Part shown: positions 1 to 12,184 of the stretch, one piece after another
Position numbering within the stretch: position 1 is the first letter of the stretch
Layout of the letters: each line of letters begins with the position of its first letter
Source of the DNA: Symsagittifera roscoffensis
Lineage: Eukaryota > Xenacoelomorpha > Acoela > Convolutidae
Reading direction: 5' to 3'
Assembly (NCBI RefSeq): GCF_963678635.1
Contig: NW_026970922.1
Coordinates: 1 to 64,000, forward strand
Length of the DNA stretch: 64,000 nt
Translations under genes and position numbers: made by a program
The notes under the pieces: model-generated
What the model was told of the DNA's origin: nothing
Databases searched by the model: none
What the model saw: the letters and a program-made list of their open reading frames with translations, nothing else

Positions 1-187
1 GAACAGAATGGCATATGGTATATTAGAGTAGGGTAGATTTTCATGGAATCGTTTTTTTTATTTATTGCGAATAAATCCCCCCTCTATAAAATTGTGCCAA
101 ATTGAATTGAGACAAGCTTTTCACACTTGATGTTTGATTTGCTCAATTTGTTTTTTGTAAACTATTAGATGCCAATCAAGTGGCAAT

Positions 188-232
188 TGGAACGTTCAGG
201 GCTCTGCCCTTATAAACGAGTATTCTTTTTGT
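188..232 (+). mobile_element. Family A 3'-terminal fragment
   Basis: ggaacgttcagggctctgcc followed by cttataaacgagtattct, a decayed hairpin end 43 bp upstream of the first visible receptor exon. Confidence 0.5.
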
Positions 233-275
233 TGCTATAAATTTAGAATATTCCCTAAACATTTCCTTTTTTCAG

Positions 276-543
276 TTCGAGACGGCGTTTGCGTATATCA
301 TGTTCAGCGTGCAGTGTGCAGTCTCTCTGGTCGGAAACTCTGCCATGATGTGGCTCATTCTGTCCAAAAGGAGCCTCCGAACTCATACGAACTACTTCAT
401 TCTAAATCTGGCAACTTCCGACGTGCTCACTACAATCCTAAACACGGCCACTCTGGCTATATATAATATTCATTACGACTGGATATTTGTCCCTGCTGCT
501 TTGTCGTGTAAGCTCATCCAGTTCAGCGGACCAGTTTGTCTGG
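276..543 (+). CDS. Class A GPCR, exon with TM1-TM2 and start of TM3 (gene is 5'-partial)
   Basis: This is the first exon of the receptor inside the window. It begins after a polypyrimidine-AG acceptor (ttttttcag, AG at 274-275) and ends before GTAAGA (544), leaving phase 1. It encodes residues 1-89 of the visible protein. TM1 is about residues 4-29, with the class A Asn1.50 in LVGNSAMM (N21). TM2 starts at YFILNLATSD and carries Asp2.50 (D49). The first extracellular loop has the usual aromatic (DWIF) just before Cys78, the TM3 cysteine that forms the class A disulfide. The N-terminal domain must be encoded upstream of base 1, because the reading frame is already open at the acceptor; the ATG at 300 lies inside TM1 and is not a plausible start. 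Family membership is secure. The ligand is not known: the layout suits the peptide-receptor group (tachykinin, NPY, NPFF and similar). Confidence 0.93.
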
Positions 544-1089
544 GTAAGAATTTCATAGAATATTAATTTCTTTCAAATAAATTTTCACTGGATAATTTTT
601 TTTTCGAAATCCAGACTGCCCTGCTTCTGTTGCTGTCATTAGAATGTAGTTTTAACCGGAAAACTTCAATATTCTGTGCAGCCCATAAAATGATTGCTAT
701 CAGAAATAAAGGATTCCTAGATAAAGGTTGCTTTTAATAGCAAACTCAAAACCTTCCATCTTTTTTGGATATTATCTGACAAAATCAAATATGCTAGTCG
801 AAGGCTCTTTAAGCCTTCATTTTTCAATGCAACCCCGATGGTTAAAAAGTGAAGAACAAATTGTATGCTCGCATAACTTAGGATCACGAGCATAACGTAA
901 AAGTTCCCTAAAACATTGATTCATTACTTTCAGGCCAAATGCTGGAATTAAAAATTCATCAATGGCGACCCATCAATTTTCTTAATCAAATTGGAACTGG
1001 GTTTGACCGAAAACCGCATTGAGCTGTTTGAGCCTTTGATGTTCTCTCAAGTGTATTTGTTAGCATACACTTTAAAACTAATTGATTAC

Positions 1090-1255
1090 TTGTTATTACA
1101 CCCGGTGGTAAGTCAGCGCCCCCAACTGCAAGTCGAAGGAGCTTAGCATCTCGACAGGCGCTCGCCAAGGATCTCTCCGTCCTTTCACAGTTTCTGTTTG
1201 TATGAAAACGGACAGGGCCATTTGTACATCGGCAATAGACAATCAACTAGACACA
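1090..1255. other. GC-rich island of unknown nature
   Basis: A stretch such as acacccggtggtaagtcagc and caggcgctcgccaaggatct stands out from the AT-rich intron. The - strand is open for 86 codons (986-1246), but I recognise no family and no splice context. It could be an old element, a captured gene fragment or a SINE-like sequence. Confidence 0.35.
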
Positions 1256-2639
1256 GGGTGATATACTTAAAATGAAGTTGGAAATTTGAAATGAGAAAGG
1301 TCTGCACAAAGACTATCCTCAAAAGCCACAAACCGGGGGCTCAATAGAATTTTAAAGTGCAAAGGCCTTTAAGTGAATGCTAATATAAGAAAAACACGGG
1401 ATGATATGCGACGAGACAGCCAACATTAGTTGCAACGACGAACTCCTCGAAACTGTCATTAATTCATATCCTTTATTTTGTCAGTAGGATCTGGGACAAT
1501 TTCGTATTTACAGCCAAAAACCAGCATCGAATTATTAAACAAAAAATATTTTACTCATGATGTGGCTAGGGTTGAGAGCCATCATCAAAAAACTTCTGGA
1601 CACGGACGAGTAGCTCCGCTTGCTATCAAATAGAGAGTATTCAAGCAATGTGTCTTGACCTCAATGGGTAGACGTGTCCCAGAAAACCCTGCAAGTTACA
1701 AGTTAAATCATGACACATTTGATTTGTCAGCTAAAATTTTCGGCGAGTTATCTAAATTTGGGTAGAAAAACTCATCCTATGATGTTATAGTTCCCTCTCG
1801 TAATTCCTTAAAAGAGTCAGTTGAACAAAAATTAACAAAAGAAAACTAGCGAGAGGATCTTAACAATCAACCTGAAGAATTAGATAAATTTAGCTTAAAC
1901 ATGATTAAAGTTCTGAAAAATCAGACTTGAACTGATTGACTCATTCACTACTTTAGCAGAAAAATTGATAGATTATTTTGGATAGCAAAAACTAATTTGT
2001 GTTCAGACTGTTTTAAATAGGTAGTTTTTCAAAATTGATATTACAAGTTTTTCTAAAAGTAGCAAAACTGATGCTACACTTGCTCGATTCACTCCGAGAG
2101 TTTTAGATACCTGAAATTACATGATGAATTTAATGTCATTGCTTCCTAATTTGTGAAATAATTGGAGTAAAAACCCAGGTTGATTAAAAAAACGTCATAC
2201 ATTTTCACACTGGTGAAACTAGCGTTTCAGCCTATAAAATTGATAAACTCAGTTGTATATTTACCATGTGAAATACTTCTTTTATTTCATAAACAGTTTT
2301 TTCAAATTTTTTTTGTAGGGCTGAAAGCTTTTTTTTTGCAAAATTGGAAAATTGAGTGTTTGTAAATCGTGCCTTGTTGTTTTTGACAGAACTTAAAAAT
2401 ATCTGACTACATAAAACAAAAAAGAATACTTTCTTCGCACAAACAGCTTAGAATTCTAATTTTTGTTTGTGAAAAAAACTGTGCTTGGACTAGGTTATAG
2501 ACAAAATTTTCATTTTTGCATTTAAAATGTTTTTTTTTCTTCAAAATGGTTTATTTGTGCCTAGAATTGTTTTTGCGCCTAAAAAGAACTAAAGTTTTTC
2601 CCCAATTTTGAAATTACCAAAATTTTTTAAAATGCTAGC

Positions 2640-2900
2640 CTGGGTTGCCCTATCAGAGATAGTCATCCCTGATTCAGCAAGGTACTATGAATCACATCTG
2701 CAAATCTACGGATCTTGGTAAGGTGCAGCACTGCACCAAAGATAGTTAAATGTGACGATATAATTCCAAAAACCAACGCTGATTCAGAGATAATTGATCG
2801 CTAGCTCTAAGAGTTAGTGATGTTTCACAGATGATTCAGCAGTAATTCAGAGCTGGGATTTTCAGCGCTGATTCAGAGATGTTTCAACGCTATTTTGGAG
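2640..2900. repeat. Cluster of a degenerate GCTGATTCAGAGAT motif
   Basis: Three good copies (2776, 2858 and a partial at 2838) plus shorter forms (tgattcagcaa, agatgattcagcag) within 260 bp. Nature unknown. Confidence 0.45.
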
Positions 2901-3399
2901 TTTATCTATGTTTTTGTCCTGATCATGGATAAATGGCCACTGATCAGTGCCTGAATAAGGAATAATTATTTTTGCGACGCCCATCCAGGAGTCAAACAGT
3001 TGTAATAATAAGAAATTGTATGACAAGCAATCTTTAACGAAAACTTTTGACTAGTGTTTTTTCGTTAGCTCCACGTGTGAAATTGTATAAATAAAATATT
3101 TTTTGTTCGGATGTCAACCCCGGGATGCGTAAAACTCATTAGATTTAATTGTGACCAGCAGTGCCTAGTAAAATAAAATTATGGGCGCTTTTTCAGGATT
3201 TATGGTGAGGACGCGCGTGCTTTAATCATTGGAATTTTATGCATAGGTTTTTTCATAGTTGTTTTTCATAGGTTCACAAAATTGAACTTTTGACTCCCCC
3301 AAAGAAACAAAACAAAATGAAGACCTTAAATTGGCAACATTTTCTGGGTCTCTCTAAAAAAATTGGCACGAGTGCCGCCTTTTTGTGTTCTTCTTTCAG

Positions 3400-3495
3400 T
3401 GCGGCCTGGTATTTTCAATGATGGTTACGGAGTTGTGTGCTCGAGAAGGAAAGAAAGTATCCTACATTCAAATCCGCCTCTGTGAAATTAGCTGG
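3400..3495 (+). pseudogene. Exon-like fragment resembling part of a carnitine/choline acyltransferase
   Basis: A 96-bp, relatively GC-rich island lies in intron 1 between a good acceptor (ttcttctttcag) and a GT (3496). In the frame starting at 3402 it reads RPGIFNDGYGVVCSRRKESI and then meets a stop. The GP-x-x-x-DGYGV pattern followed by a residue run ending ESI resembles the C-terminal catalytic-domain segment of carnitine/choline acyltransferases. The same 96 bp are also open in frame 1 (32 codons) with no family match I recognise. No neighbouring exons were found, so this could be a captured gene fragment or a chance match. Confidence 0.25.
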
Positions 3496-4208
3496 GTTAG
3501 TTTTTTTCAGTAATTAAATTTTAAAAATGTTAAATTTTCCTAGTTCGAACAACAGGATGGGTCTTTGAGTTCGATGGAACTTCACTCAAGTTTTCTTCTC
3601 ATTATTTGCAAGTATGATGAGAACTATTTTGTTATTTGACTAAATGTTTGCTCCAAGTATCGAAAAAAATGACGGAAAAACTGTACATGGTCCTGCTTGT
3701 TTCCCCAAGTCTAGATCTGTTTTAAAATGTATCCGTTTTTTTAAACTAAAATTATATCTGAACTCAGTTTTATCAGAACATAATCTGCTTTTTCAGCCTG
3801 TTGAATAATAATATAAAACATTTTCATTGCCAATTATGACCGCTTTCTACATATTTAAAAGCTATTTGAACAATTAGTCTAATTTTTTGTAGTTGGCATG
3901 ACTTTGAAGTGGTTTGTAATAACCACTTCCTCTGCTATCGAGAATAATTTTCAGATGAAAACGCCATACAACTAATATAATTGCCCCGGTTTATTACGAG
4001 AATAGGAAAAATGCAACTATTCCCGAGTCATTGCAAAACTGTATAAAGTTAAAATTTTCTAGTGTTTTGTTTTTGTAATAATCAAACAAATAAAGAGAAC
4101 TATCGCCAACAATGATTTTTCAAAAAACTCAAGGCACACATATAGTGGAGTTCGCATGAAGTTTTTTCTAACATTTTTTGACCATTTTTGGCGTGCTTCC
4201 ATTAAACA

Positions 4209-4262
4209 GGATTGCTCGTATCAGGGTGACGCCCTGAATGTTCCGGCTGCTCTTTAAAATTA
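4209..4262 (-). mobile_element. Family A 3'-terminal fragment
   Basis: attgctcgtatcagggtgac then gccctgaatgttccggctgc: the hairpin end and the internal inverted repeat, nothing more. Confidence 0.7.
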
Positions 4263-4404
4263 CGGAGTAGCGTTCGATTCAAGAAAAATCAGAATTTTTT
4301 TCTAATAATTTTCTAAAATATGCCCTGACGCTGTTACACTATTTAATGTAAAATGATATTTTTACTATACAGCTATTTAAGGGGTGCATTTTGTAAAAAA
4401 AAAT

Positions 4405-4640
4405 GTCTTTTTTTTATTAAGGTCGACCAAATTGATTTTCTAAGCTCTATAAAATCACTATAAAGAGCCTAATTTGACCAGATTGTCTGCACGGCAAGCA
4501 AAATTTGAAAAAAAGGCCAAAAAAGCGTTTTTAGGCACTTTTTGGAGCATTTTGACCAAAAAATTGGTTTTTTTTCGGCGCGCGCTCACCCCTCAAAATT
4601 AAAATTAGTATATTTTGGTGCCAAAGACGTTTTTAGAAAA
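4405..4640 (-). mobile_element. Family B element, internal part
   Basis: ggtcgaccaaattgattttc, cattttgaccaaaaaattgg, tcggcgcgcgctcacccctc and attagtatattttggtgcca are collinear with the reverse complement of the 43250 copy. Confidence 0.72.
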
Positions 4641-5369
4641 CAGCCAAAAATGGAGGTCTCAAAATAGTACAAACGAGTCGACAGGTGGTCGACTGAAGGT
4701 CCAATTTATGAAAACTGGCCTCTTTCAAACCTTTATAATATTTCAGAGGATATTCACAGCTTTCAGTTGATACAGAAAAAATCCCGTCAAATGACTAGTG
4801 AAAAAAACAGTTTTTTTTTGGAAACTGAGCTTACACGGAGCTTATATTGTTTCAAAATTTGGAACCAAAAAACTGTTTGAATCAAAGCAAAACCGGAAAC
4901 TTGCAAATCTTGAATAATGCTTGTGGCAAAGAACATTTTGTTGAAGTGAATTTTTGAACTAAATGTTTTTTTCTTCTACAATGGCTAAATTTTTATTTTA
5001 AATGTTCTTCTTTTCAGTCGCATAGGGAACTATTATGACCAAAAAGCTGGCCTCAAATCATTTTGGAATAATTTTGAGTGCGGGAGAATTCACCTCAATT
5101 TAAGGTTTAGCGCTTACTTATTCGTAATTGTAGATGAACTTTAAGAAGCCCCGCCTAGATTAGTCTAAAATAGAGTCAAAAAGTTTATTTTTTGAATTCT
5201 AGTTATTTTTTTAAATGATTGCAGGTAGAAATTTTTTTTTTGAATCGGAGAGTACATGTTTTCATGGGGTATAAAGTTTTTATATTGAAGACTATTGTTA
5301 TTTATTGCCAAATTTTGTTCGAATGAACAAACTGCCCTAGTTGAAAATTAGCATCTTTTACTAAAATTA

Positions 5370-6198
5370 CATCCCGGGTCGAGGTGCTGGACTTATGTTT
5401 CGACTTCGAAAATCGAGCAAGTGCAGTTTTGCGACTAAAATTCCGCGGTCGAGAAGCAACTTCACGTCGAGCATTAAAACGAAATATATCGAATTTCAGT
5501 CGAAAGAGTCAAAACATACCAATTTCTAGTCGGAAAAGTAGAAACATAGGTCGAGAAAGTCGAATCATGGGTCGAGCACAGTCGAAACATGCCTGATTTT
5601 GATAGAGAAAGTCGAAACATAGGTCGAGAACAACCTAATTTATTTAAAAATTGTAATTTTTGGTTCAGATTTTACTTATATTTTGAAGTTCAGCAAAAAA
5701 ATTCGAGAAAATCTGAGAAAAAAACAGAAAAAGTTAATTCTGCCGAAAATTCCTCAAGTAACAAGTTTCACATCAACAGTTTCAGTTCAGATTTGCAAAG
5801 GAAAAAAGCAAAATTGGGAGAATCGAAAATTTTGCATTTTACAGGTTCTTATAGCTTATTTTCAAATCAAGAATCATCACACTAATTTAACTGAAAAGCA
5901 TAAATAATAATTTTTTTGTCAATTTACCCATTGTATTTGATAGTCGACAAAGTCAAAAATTTACCCATTTTGTGTCGAGAAAGTCGAAACACATTTATGC
6001 GGGGTCAAAACAAATGTCAATTTTTCTTAAGAGACAGTCGAAAAAGCCGAAGTATATCGATTTCTAGTCGAGAAAATCAAAACATATCTGAGTTGGCTTG
6101 AAAAAATTCGAACACTTTTTTTGGGTCGAGAAAATTGAAAAATACTAAAATTTGGTTGAGAAAGTCGAAACATAAATCGAGCACCTCGACCCGCGATG
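5370..6198. mobile_element. 829-bp TIR element with TCGA-rich repeats
   Basis: 35-bp TIRs: catcccgggtcgaggtgctg at the left (5370) and its inverted match gagcacctcgacccgcgatg at the right (ending 6198), with only about four mismatches. Inside both ends a GTCGAAACATAGGTCGAGAAA-like motif is repeated in degenerate form, in the same orientation. The three ORFs here with SRKSRNI-like repeats are translations of this motif, not genes. No transposase; flanking duplication not seen. Confidence 0.8.
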
Positions 6199-6631
6199 CT
6201 TCTATCGCTTAATTAATGATATTTTAATTTACCCTATGTGCTGATTGCAGAATGTGTTTTTGAAACGTGTTGATTGCAGTTTATCTGACGTTGAAAATAT
6301 TTGGCTTCGAAAAAATGGTAATAACAAAAATTGAACTAGTTTGTTTAGCAACATCTACAAATTGAACGCAGACTGGAACACAATCACAGAACCAAGTTAT
6401 AATTCTTCCCTATAATGCCAAAATGGTTCTAAACTACCTATAACTTCCAGCCAACCAATATTGACCATTTTACACGCAGAACTGATAAATTTATTCCTAA
6501 TTAAAAGTTTTGGCAAGCAGGAAAAGATTTAGGCGGGCAAGGAGAAGGGCTTGCAGCGGAAGCTTCCTTTTTTGTAAGCGATTCGACTCCGCTTGCTTCG
6601 TGTATCAAAATAAAATAGTAGGAGCCGTTCT

Positions 6632-7010
6632 GTAGAGCATTCGGATTGCAACAGACTCCTTTTTTTGAAGTCGCTGCTAAGTTTCTAGTCCTCAGTGATT
6701 AAAATTTTATTACTTTTTGTTTGCAATGAGCAAAAGTGGCAAAAACTCACAAGGGAAAAAGTCAAGATGGAAAGCTGTCGAAAGTAGACAGAAATGACCA
6801 TTTTTTGGCGAACCATTTACAAGAATAAATCAGAAAACATCTCAGATCTATTAATTATTTATCTTTGAAAATTTGAAATTATTCATCCTGATTCAATTTT
6901 TTAACGTTGACAAAAAGTTTTAGGTACGGAGGGATCAAATTTTGCAAACGCGCTGTAGAGCATTCAAGTTGCAACAGATTCCTTTTTTTTTTGAAGTTGC
7001 TGCTGAGCGC
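6632..7010 (+). repeat. Pair of diverged direct repeats of about 55 bp
   Basis: ctgtagagcattcggattgc at 6632 and ctgtagagcattcaagttgc at 6951, each followed by aacaga-tcctttttt and gaagt-gctgct. Ends close to the left breakpoint of the 3.35-kb duplication. Confidence 0.75.
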
Positions 7011-7317
7011 ACTTTAATTTGATACAAAATCTGGCACTGCTGAAAAAACTTGTGGCACGCAATTTTTTGGTCAAAATCTTCCAAAAAAACAATCAGTAGC
7101 GATTTTTTTGTTTTTCATCATCAAAAGTCTGGTTTCGGCTCAAAAGTTATTTTTGCAAAAACAAGATAAACTTTGGCAGAGCTAAAAGGGACCCTTTGAA
7201 AAAACTATGAATTCGCGCTTCAAAAAAGGCGTTTTTTTAAGCTGAATCATCCTCTTTTACGTTACAGTATTATTCAAACTGTCTATTAATTATTAGTATT
7301 TTAAAAAAATTATCTGA

Positions 7318-7818
7318 TTGTTCCAATTTTTGTAACAAAATAGGGGAATATTTGTGCTTGGAGTGGTTTTTTATCTTCAAACAAATTTCGACTTTTTAAC
7401 TAGCAAGTATTTACGGATTTTTAAAATAACATTCAAAAGGTACTATTGTCTTGAGCTCAAAATTAATAAGTCGTTTTACATGCGATAACTTTTTTAAATA
7501 AATTTTTGGGTTTAAGGTTTGCCAATTTGGTCAATAGGAGACAATTAACGCGCTTTAAATTTCGCGCTATTAACGCGTGAGCGGAGATTTAATCCGTCAA
7601 AGAAATCATTCCAAATTGGTTGAAGGAAGCTTATTTGCCAGAATTTATTTCTTACTCGAAGCGAAATTTATCACTTTAAGCTTTATATGGCGTGTGGGGA
7701 GATAATTTATTTTAAAAATCGTTTTATTTTATAACAATTTAATTTTATTACTTCTCTATAGACCTTAAAAGGCAGTCTGAACATTCAGGGTTTCGTTCTA
7801 ATGGATGCGAGCAGTCTT
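7318..7818 (+). mobile_element. Family A, diverged (in duplication copy 1)
   Basis: Starts ttgttccaatttttgtaac; ends ttctaatggatgcgagcagt. Keeps the cgcgctattaacgcgtgagc core. Confidence 0.82.
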
Positions 7819-8235
7819 TTTATTTTGTTAAATTTCTTGTCATGTTCAAGAAATGTTACATAAATAGTTGAACTTAATTTGAAGGCATTTCCAACGGTAG
7901 TTGCGCCTCTAACTTTACTGGCACTAAGTCAAACTCAAGAGCTTCACTTTGGACATTTGATAGTGATAAAATTTGTCAAAACTTGACTTTTACTTCCGAT
8001 CGAGATAAATTTTTTTGAATTTCGTTTGCCTCATCTTTTCTCAAGAGTCTCAATTTGTGGGCTCGATTGCTAATATATACGTAGTTTTTTCTTTAAAAAT
8101 TTTTTGCGCCGAAGCGGCCCATGAGAACTTTAGCAGCTTTTTCCAGCTGAATTCTGAAAAAGATTGCCTATCAAAATTTGAAGAAAAATTCGATATCTGT
8201 TTTCTCTTTTTTCACTATTTTTCAAAGGTTTTGGT

Positions 8236-8402
8236 TTAGTGCTGGTGTTCGCTATTTGTTCTGCAACAAATTGCCTCTTAAATTTGTCTTTTCGATCCAA
8301 AAAGTTTATTTAAAGGATCATACTATTACCCTTTATGTTAAAAATAGAGATATTTACTTGAAAGGGCTAAGAGTTACCCTTTATTTTAAAAACGCGATTT
8401 GT
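8236..8402 (+). other. 167-bp segment present only in copy 1 of the duplication
   Basis: Flanked by ggttta and tgttataagg in copy 1; copy 2 reads straight from ggtta to caagg. Contains two imperfect copies of a taccctttatnttaaaaa motif. A deletion in copy 2 with short overlap (gtta) is the simplest explanation; an insertion in copy 1 is possible. Confidence 0.8.
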
Positions 8403-8431
8403 TATAAGGAATAGAAGTTGCTAGACCTGTG

Positions 8432-8907
8432 CAGATTTTTGGACAAAGTGAATGATTGTTTGTCCTCGGGGTGATTATTTTCTTCACACAAATTTCGACT
8501 TTTTAACTAGCCATTTTTTTAGCAATTTTTCTAATCAGTCGAAAGGTATTGTTGTCTTGCGCTCAAAATTAAAACGACATTTTACATGTGATCATTTTTC
8601 GTTAAGTTATGGAGGTTTGAGGAATGCTAATTTGGCTATTTGAGACAAATAAAATGCAAGATATTTCGTGCTATCAACGCTTAAGCGAAACTTTGATCCG
8701 TCCAAATTGATTAAGGCTTGATCTTTTTTCAATTTTTTACTTTACTATAATTAAAAAATATCATACTTTAAATAGCGTGTGGTTTAAATTGTGTTTAAAA
8801 AAAACTGAAAAAAAAATTGATTTTTTAATCGAAAAATTGACCATTTTCTATAGAAACTTAAATGCAGTCGGAATATTCCCGTTTCTGCTCTGACACGAGC
8901 AGTTTTG
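8432..8907 (+). mobile_element. Family A, diverged (in duplication copy 1)
   Basis: Recognised from gacaaagtgaatgattgtt to tctgacacgagcagttttg; the 5' end is poorly preserved. Confidence 0.7.
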
Positions 8908-9002
8908 TTGCTTTGACTTTCGTTGAAATTGCGGAATATTGATGCTTGGGTTTGTTTTTTTATTCGGACAATTTTTACAAAACTCTGGTCCCTCGGGATC
9001 AA

Positions 9003-9270
9003 ATTGATTTTCAGAACTCTTCAAAAACACTGCAAACATTATATTTTGAGAAAATTTTCTGCTCCACGGGCAGTTTTTGAAAAAAAGCCATATTGATATT
9101 TTAGGCACTTTCAAAATATTTTGACCAAAAATATTGCCTTGCTTTGGCACCCACTCTCCTCGCAAAATTTGTATAATTTTGCGTCTAGGGGCCCTCTATA
9201 ATTTTTTAAATTTGGTCGGCTAAATTTTGTCAAGTAGAAACTAAGAAGGGCCCTTAGGTTGGCGAGGGGG
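9003..9270 (-). mobile_element. Family B element part (in duplication copy 1)
   Basis: Contains attttgaccaaaaatattgc and ccactctcctcgcaaaattt, matching the reverse complement of family B. Duplicated at 12185-12452. Confidence 0.6.
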
Positions 9271-10666
9271 TCGAGTTTGCATAGCGAAGCTCCAAATGTA
9301 AATGCGAGCTATGGATTTTCTTGCGTGTTTCATGGTATTGTAGTATTCTTTATAAAATGCTAAAAATTTTGAATTCAAACTCGACAATATTAAACTTTAT
9401 ATATTCCCATCTTACGTTAAAGGAGCTAATCATGCTATCATTACAATTTTTTATTTTTGGAATGGCTTGGAACCTTTTTAAAATGTATTTTTCTGTTATA
9501 TCATTTTCTATAATAAATCTGTTTAATCACCTTCATATGATGTGAAAATCATTGGAAATATAATTTCTATGGGAGAAAAAGCGAATACCCAAAGGTGATC
9601 ATACTTTCAACCAAATACGTTGCTTTTTTGCGGAACGCTTTTTTGTTTTAACAATTTTTAGCATAACAACTGAGGGCAAAACTTGCAAAATTTGCAGTTG
9701 CAAAATTTGCCTTTATCAATTTTGCACTGAAAGCTTTAACATGGTAATGGATTCTAGTTATGTTAGTAAGATGATAATAATGATTGATGAAGACATCACT
9801 AGACAAGCAGAAAAGTAATTGTTAACCTTTTGAGCTTTTTGTTTGTTTTTGTAAAAACGTTGCTAATTTTCTGCACAGTAGTAGTTATCCGTGAAGCTGT
9901 AGCTTCCATGGTAGACCAAATTTTTGGGTTGCGTAAATAAGAGTATAATGGTTTTTGGGTGTTGGTCTTAATTAAGATGAATGGAATGCTGCAGTACCTA
10001 TTTGAAACCTTTTTTTGATTTATGTTTTTAGCCTTCAAAGTTAACATTCAAAATTAACTTTCTTCCTTTATTCAGTCTCTAAGTTGAACTTTTACGGGAG
10101 GCGAAGTGAAGAATTTAAGAAACCTTCAGGCCATGTAAAAACAAGAACGTGATCATTTTTGTCTTTGGGGCCTCAAAAAAGAAGCGATTTCAATCAGGAG
10201 CTTAAGGATCAATTTAAATCTCACTCAAGTAACAGTTAACTGCTATCTCGTGCTTTACTTGGTTCGCGTTCGCGTTTTTTGGTGTAATTGCGTTCGCATG
10301 TTTCGGCGCAATCTCCTTCAAAATTAGGATATACTGGCGTCAAAAGCACCTTTAGAAAAATGTTAGGGACAGTCAGCCAACAACAAGGGTCTTAAGTTAG
10401 AACCAAAGGAGGAAATTTTTTGGTAGTCAGGGGGTCGCGAATCAGTAGCGATTTTTTTGTTTTTCATCATCAAAAGTCTGGTTTCGGCTCAAAAGTTATT
10501 TTTGCAAAAACAAGATAAACTTTGGCAGAGCTAAAAGGGACCCTTTGAAAAAACTATGAATTCGCGCTTCAAAAAAGGCGTTTTTTTAAGCTGAATCATC
10601 CTCTTTTACGTTACAGTATTATTCAAACTGTCTATTAATTATTAGTATTTTAAAAAAATTATCTGA

Positions 10667-11167
10667 TTGTTCCAATTTTTGTAACAAAATAGGGGAATAT
10701 TTGTGCTTGGAGTGGTTTTTTATCTTCAAACAAATTTCGAATTTTTAACTAGCAAGTATTTACGGATTTTTAAAATAACATTCAAAAGGTACTATTGTCT
10801 TGAGCTCAAAATTAATAAGTCGTTTTACATGCGATAACTTTTTTAAATAAATTTTTGGGTTTAAGGTTTGCCAATTTGGTCAATAGGAGACAATTAACGC
10901 GCTTTAAATTTCGCGCTATTAACGCGTGAGCGGAGATTTAATCCGTCAAAGAAATCATTCCAAATTGGTTGAAGGAAGCTTATTTGCCAGAATTTATTTC
11001 TTACTCGAAGCGAAATTTATCACTTTAAGCTTTATATGGCGTGTGGGGAGATAATTTATTTTAAAAATCGTTTTATTTTATAACAATTTAATTTTATTAC
11101 TTCTCTATAGACCTTAAAAGGCAGTCTGAACATTCAGGGTTTCGTTCTAATGGATGCGAGCAGTCTT
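10667..11167 (+). mobile_element. Family A, diverged (in duplication copy 2)
   Basis: Duplicate of 7318-7818. Confidence 0.82.
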
Positions 11168-11613
11168 TTTATTTTGTTAAATTTCTTGTCATGTTCAAGA
11201 AATGTTACATAAATAGTTGAACTTAATTTGAAGGCATTTCCAACGGTAGTTGCGCCTCTAACTTTACTGGCACTAAGTCAAACTCAAGAGCTTCACTTTG
11301 GACATTTGATAGTGATAAAATTTGTCAAAACTTGACTTTTACTTCCGATCGAGATAAATTTTTTTGAATTTCGTTTGCCTCATCTTTTCTCAAGAGTCTC
11401 AATTTGTGGGCTCGATTGCTAATATATACGTAGTTTTTTCTTTAAAAATTTTTTGCGCCGAAGCGGCCCATGAGAACTTTAGCAGCTTTTTCCAGCTGAA
11501 TTCTGAAAAAGATTGCCTATCAAAATTTGAAGAAAAATTCGATATCTGTTTTCTCTTTTTTCACTATTTTTCAAAGGTTTTGGTTACAAGGAATAGAAGT
11601 TGCTAGACCTGTG

Positions 11614-12089
11614 CAGATTTTTGGACAAAGTGAATGATTGTTTGTCCTCGGGGTGATTATTTTCTTCACACAAATTTCGACTTTTTAACTAGCCATTTTT
11701 TTAGCAATTTTTCTAATCAGTCGAAAGGTATTGTTGTCTTGCGCTCAAAATTAAAACGACATTTTACATGTGATCATTTTTCGTTAAGTTATAGAGGTTT
11801 GAGGAATGCTAATTTGGCTATTTGAGACAAATAAAATGCAAGATATTTCGTGCTATCAACGCTTAAGCGAAACTTTGATCCGTCCAAATTGATTAAGGCT
11901 TGATCTTTTTTCAATTTTTTACTTTACTATAATTAAAAAATATCATACTTTAAATAGCGTGTGGTTTAAATTGTGTTTAAAAAAAACTGAAAAAAAAATT
12001 GATTTTTTAATCGAAAAATTGACCATTTTCTATAGAAACTTAAATGCAGTCGGAATATTCCCGTTTCTGCTCTGACACGAGCAGTTTTG
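11614..12089 (+). mobile_element. Family A, diverged (in duplication copy 2)
   Basis: Duplicate of 8432-8907. Confidence 0.7.
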
Positions 12090-12184
12090 TTGCTTTGACT
12101 TTCGTTGAAATTGCGGAATATTGATGCTTGGGTTTGTTTTTTTATTCGGACAATTTTTACAAAACTCTGGTCCCTCGGGATCAA

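Larger units (their letters stand above)
7091..10439 (+). repeat. Tandem segmental duplication, copy 1 (3349 bp)
   Basis: From AATCAGTAGCG at 7091 to GGGGTCGCG at about 10439. Copy 2 follows head to tail. The unit contains two diverged family A elements (7318-7818, 8432-8907) and two family B pieces (9003-9270, about 10260-10439). Copy 1 has an extra 167 bp (about 8236-8402) that copy 2 lacks. Only isolated differences are otherwise visible (for example ttcgactttt versus ttcgaatttt near 7390/10739). Confidence 0.95.

Noticed and set aside
300-302. ATG at 300 as the receptor start
   Set aside because: It lies within TM1 and the frame is already open from a good splice acceptor at 275; the receptor would lack its N-terminus and half of TM1.
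5384-6101. Arg/Ser-rich ORFs with SRKSRNI repeats
   Set aside because: Translation of the TCGA-rich motif array of the TIR element at 5370-6198; several frames show the same.
6530-6600. tRNA-like sequence (gtaagcgattcgactccgct)
   Set aside because: The T-arm-like stem has a 9-nt loop and there is no matching acceptor stem, D-arm or anticodon arm.
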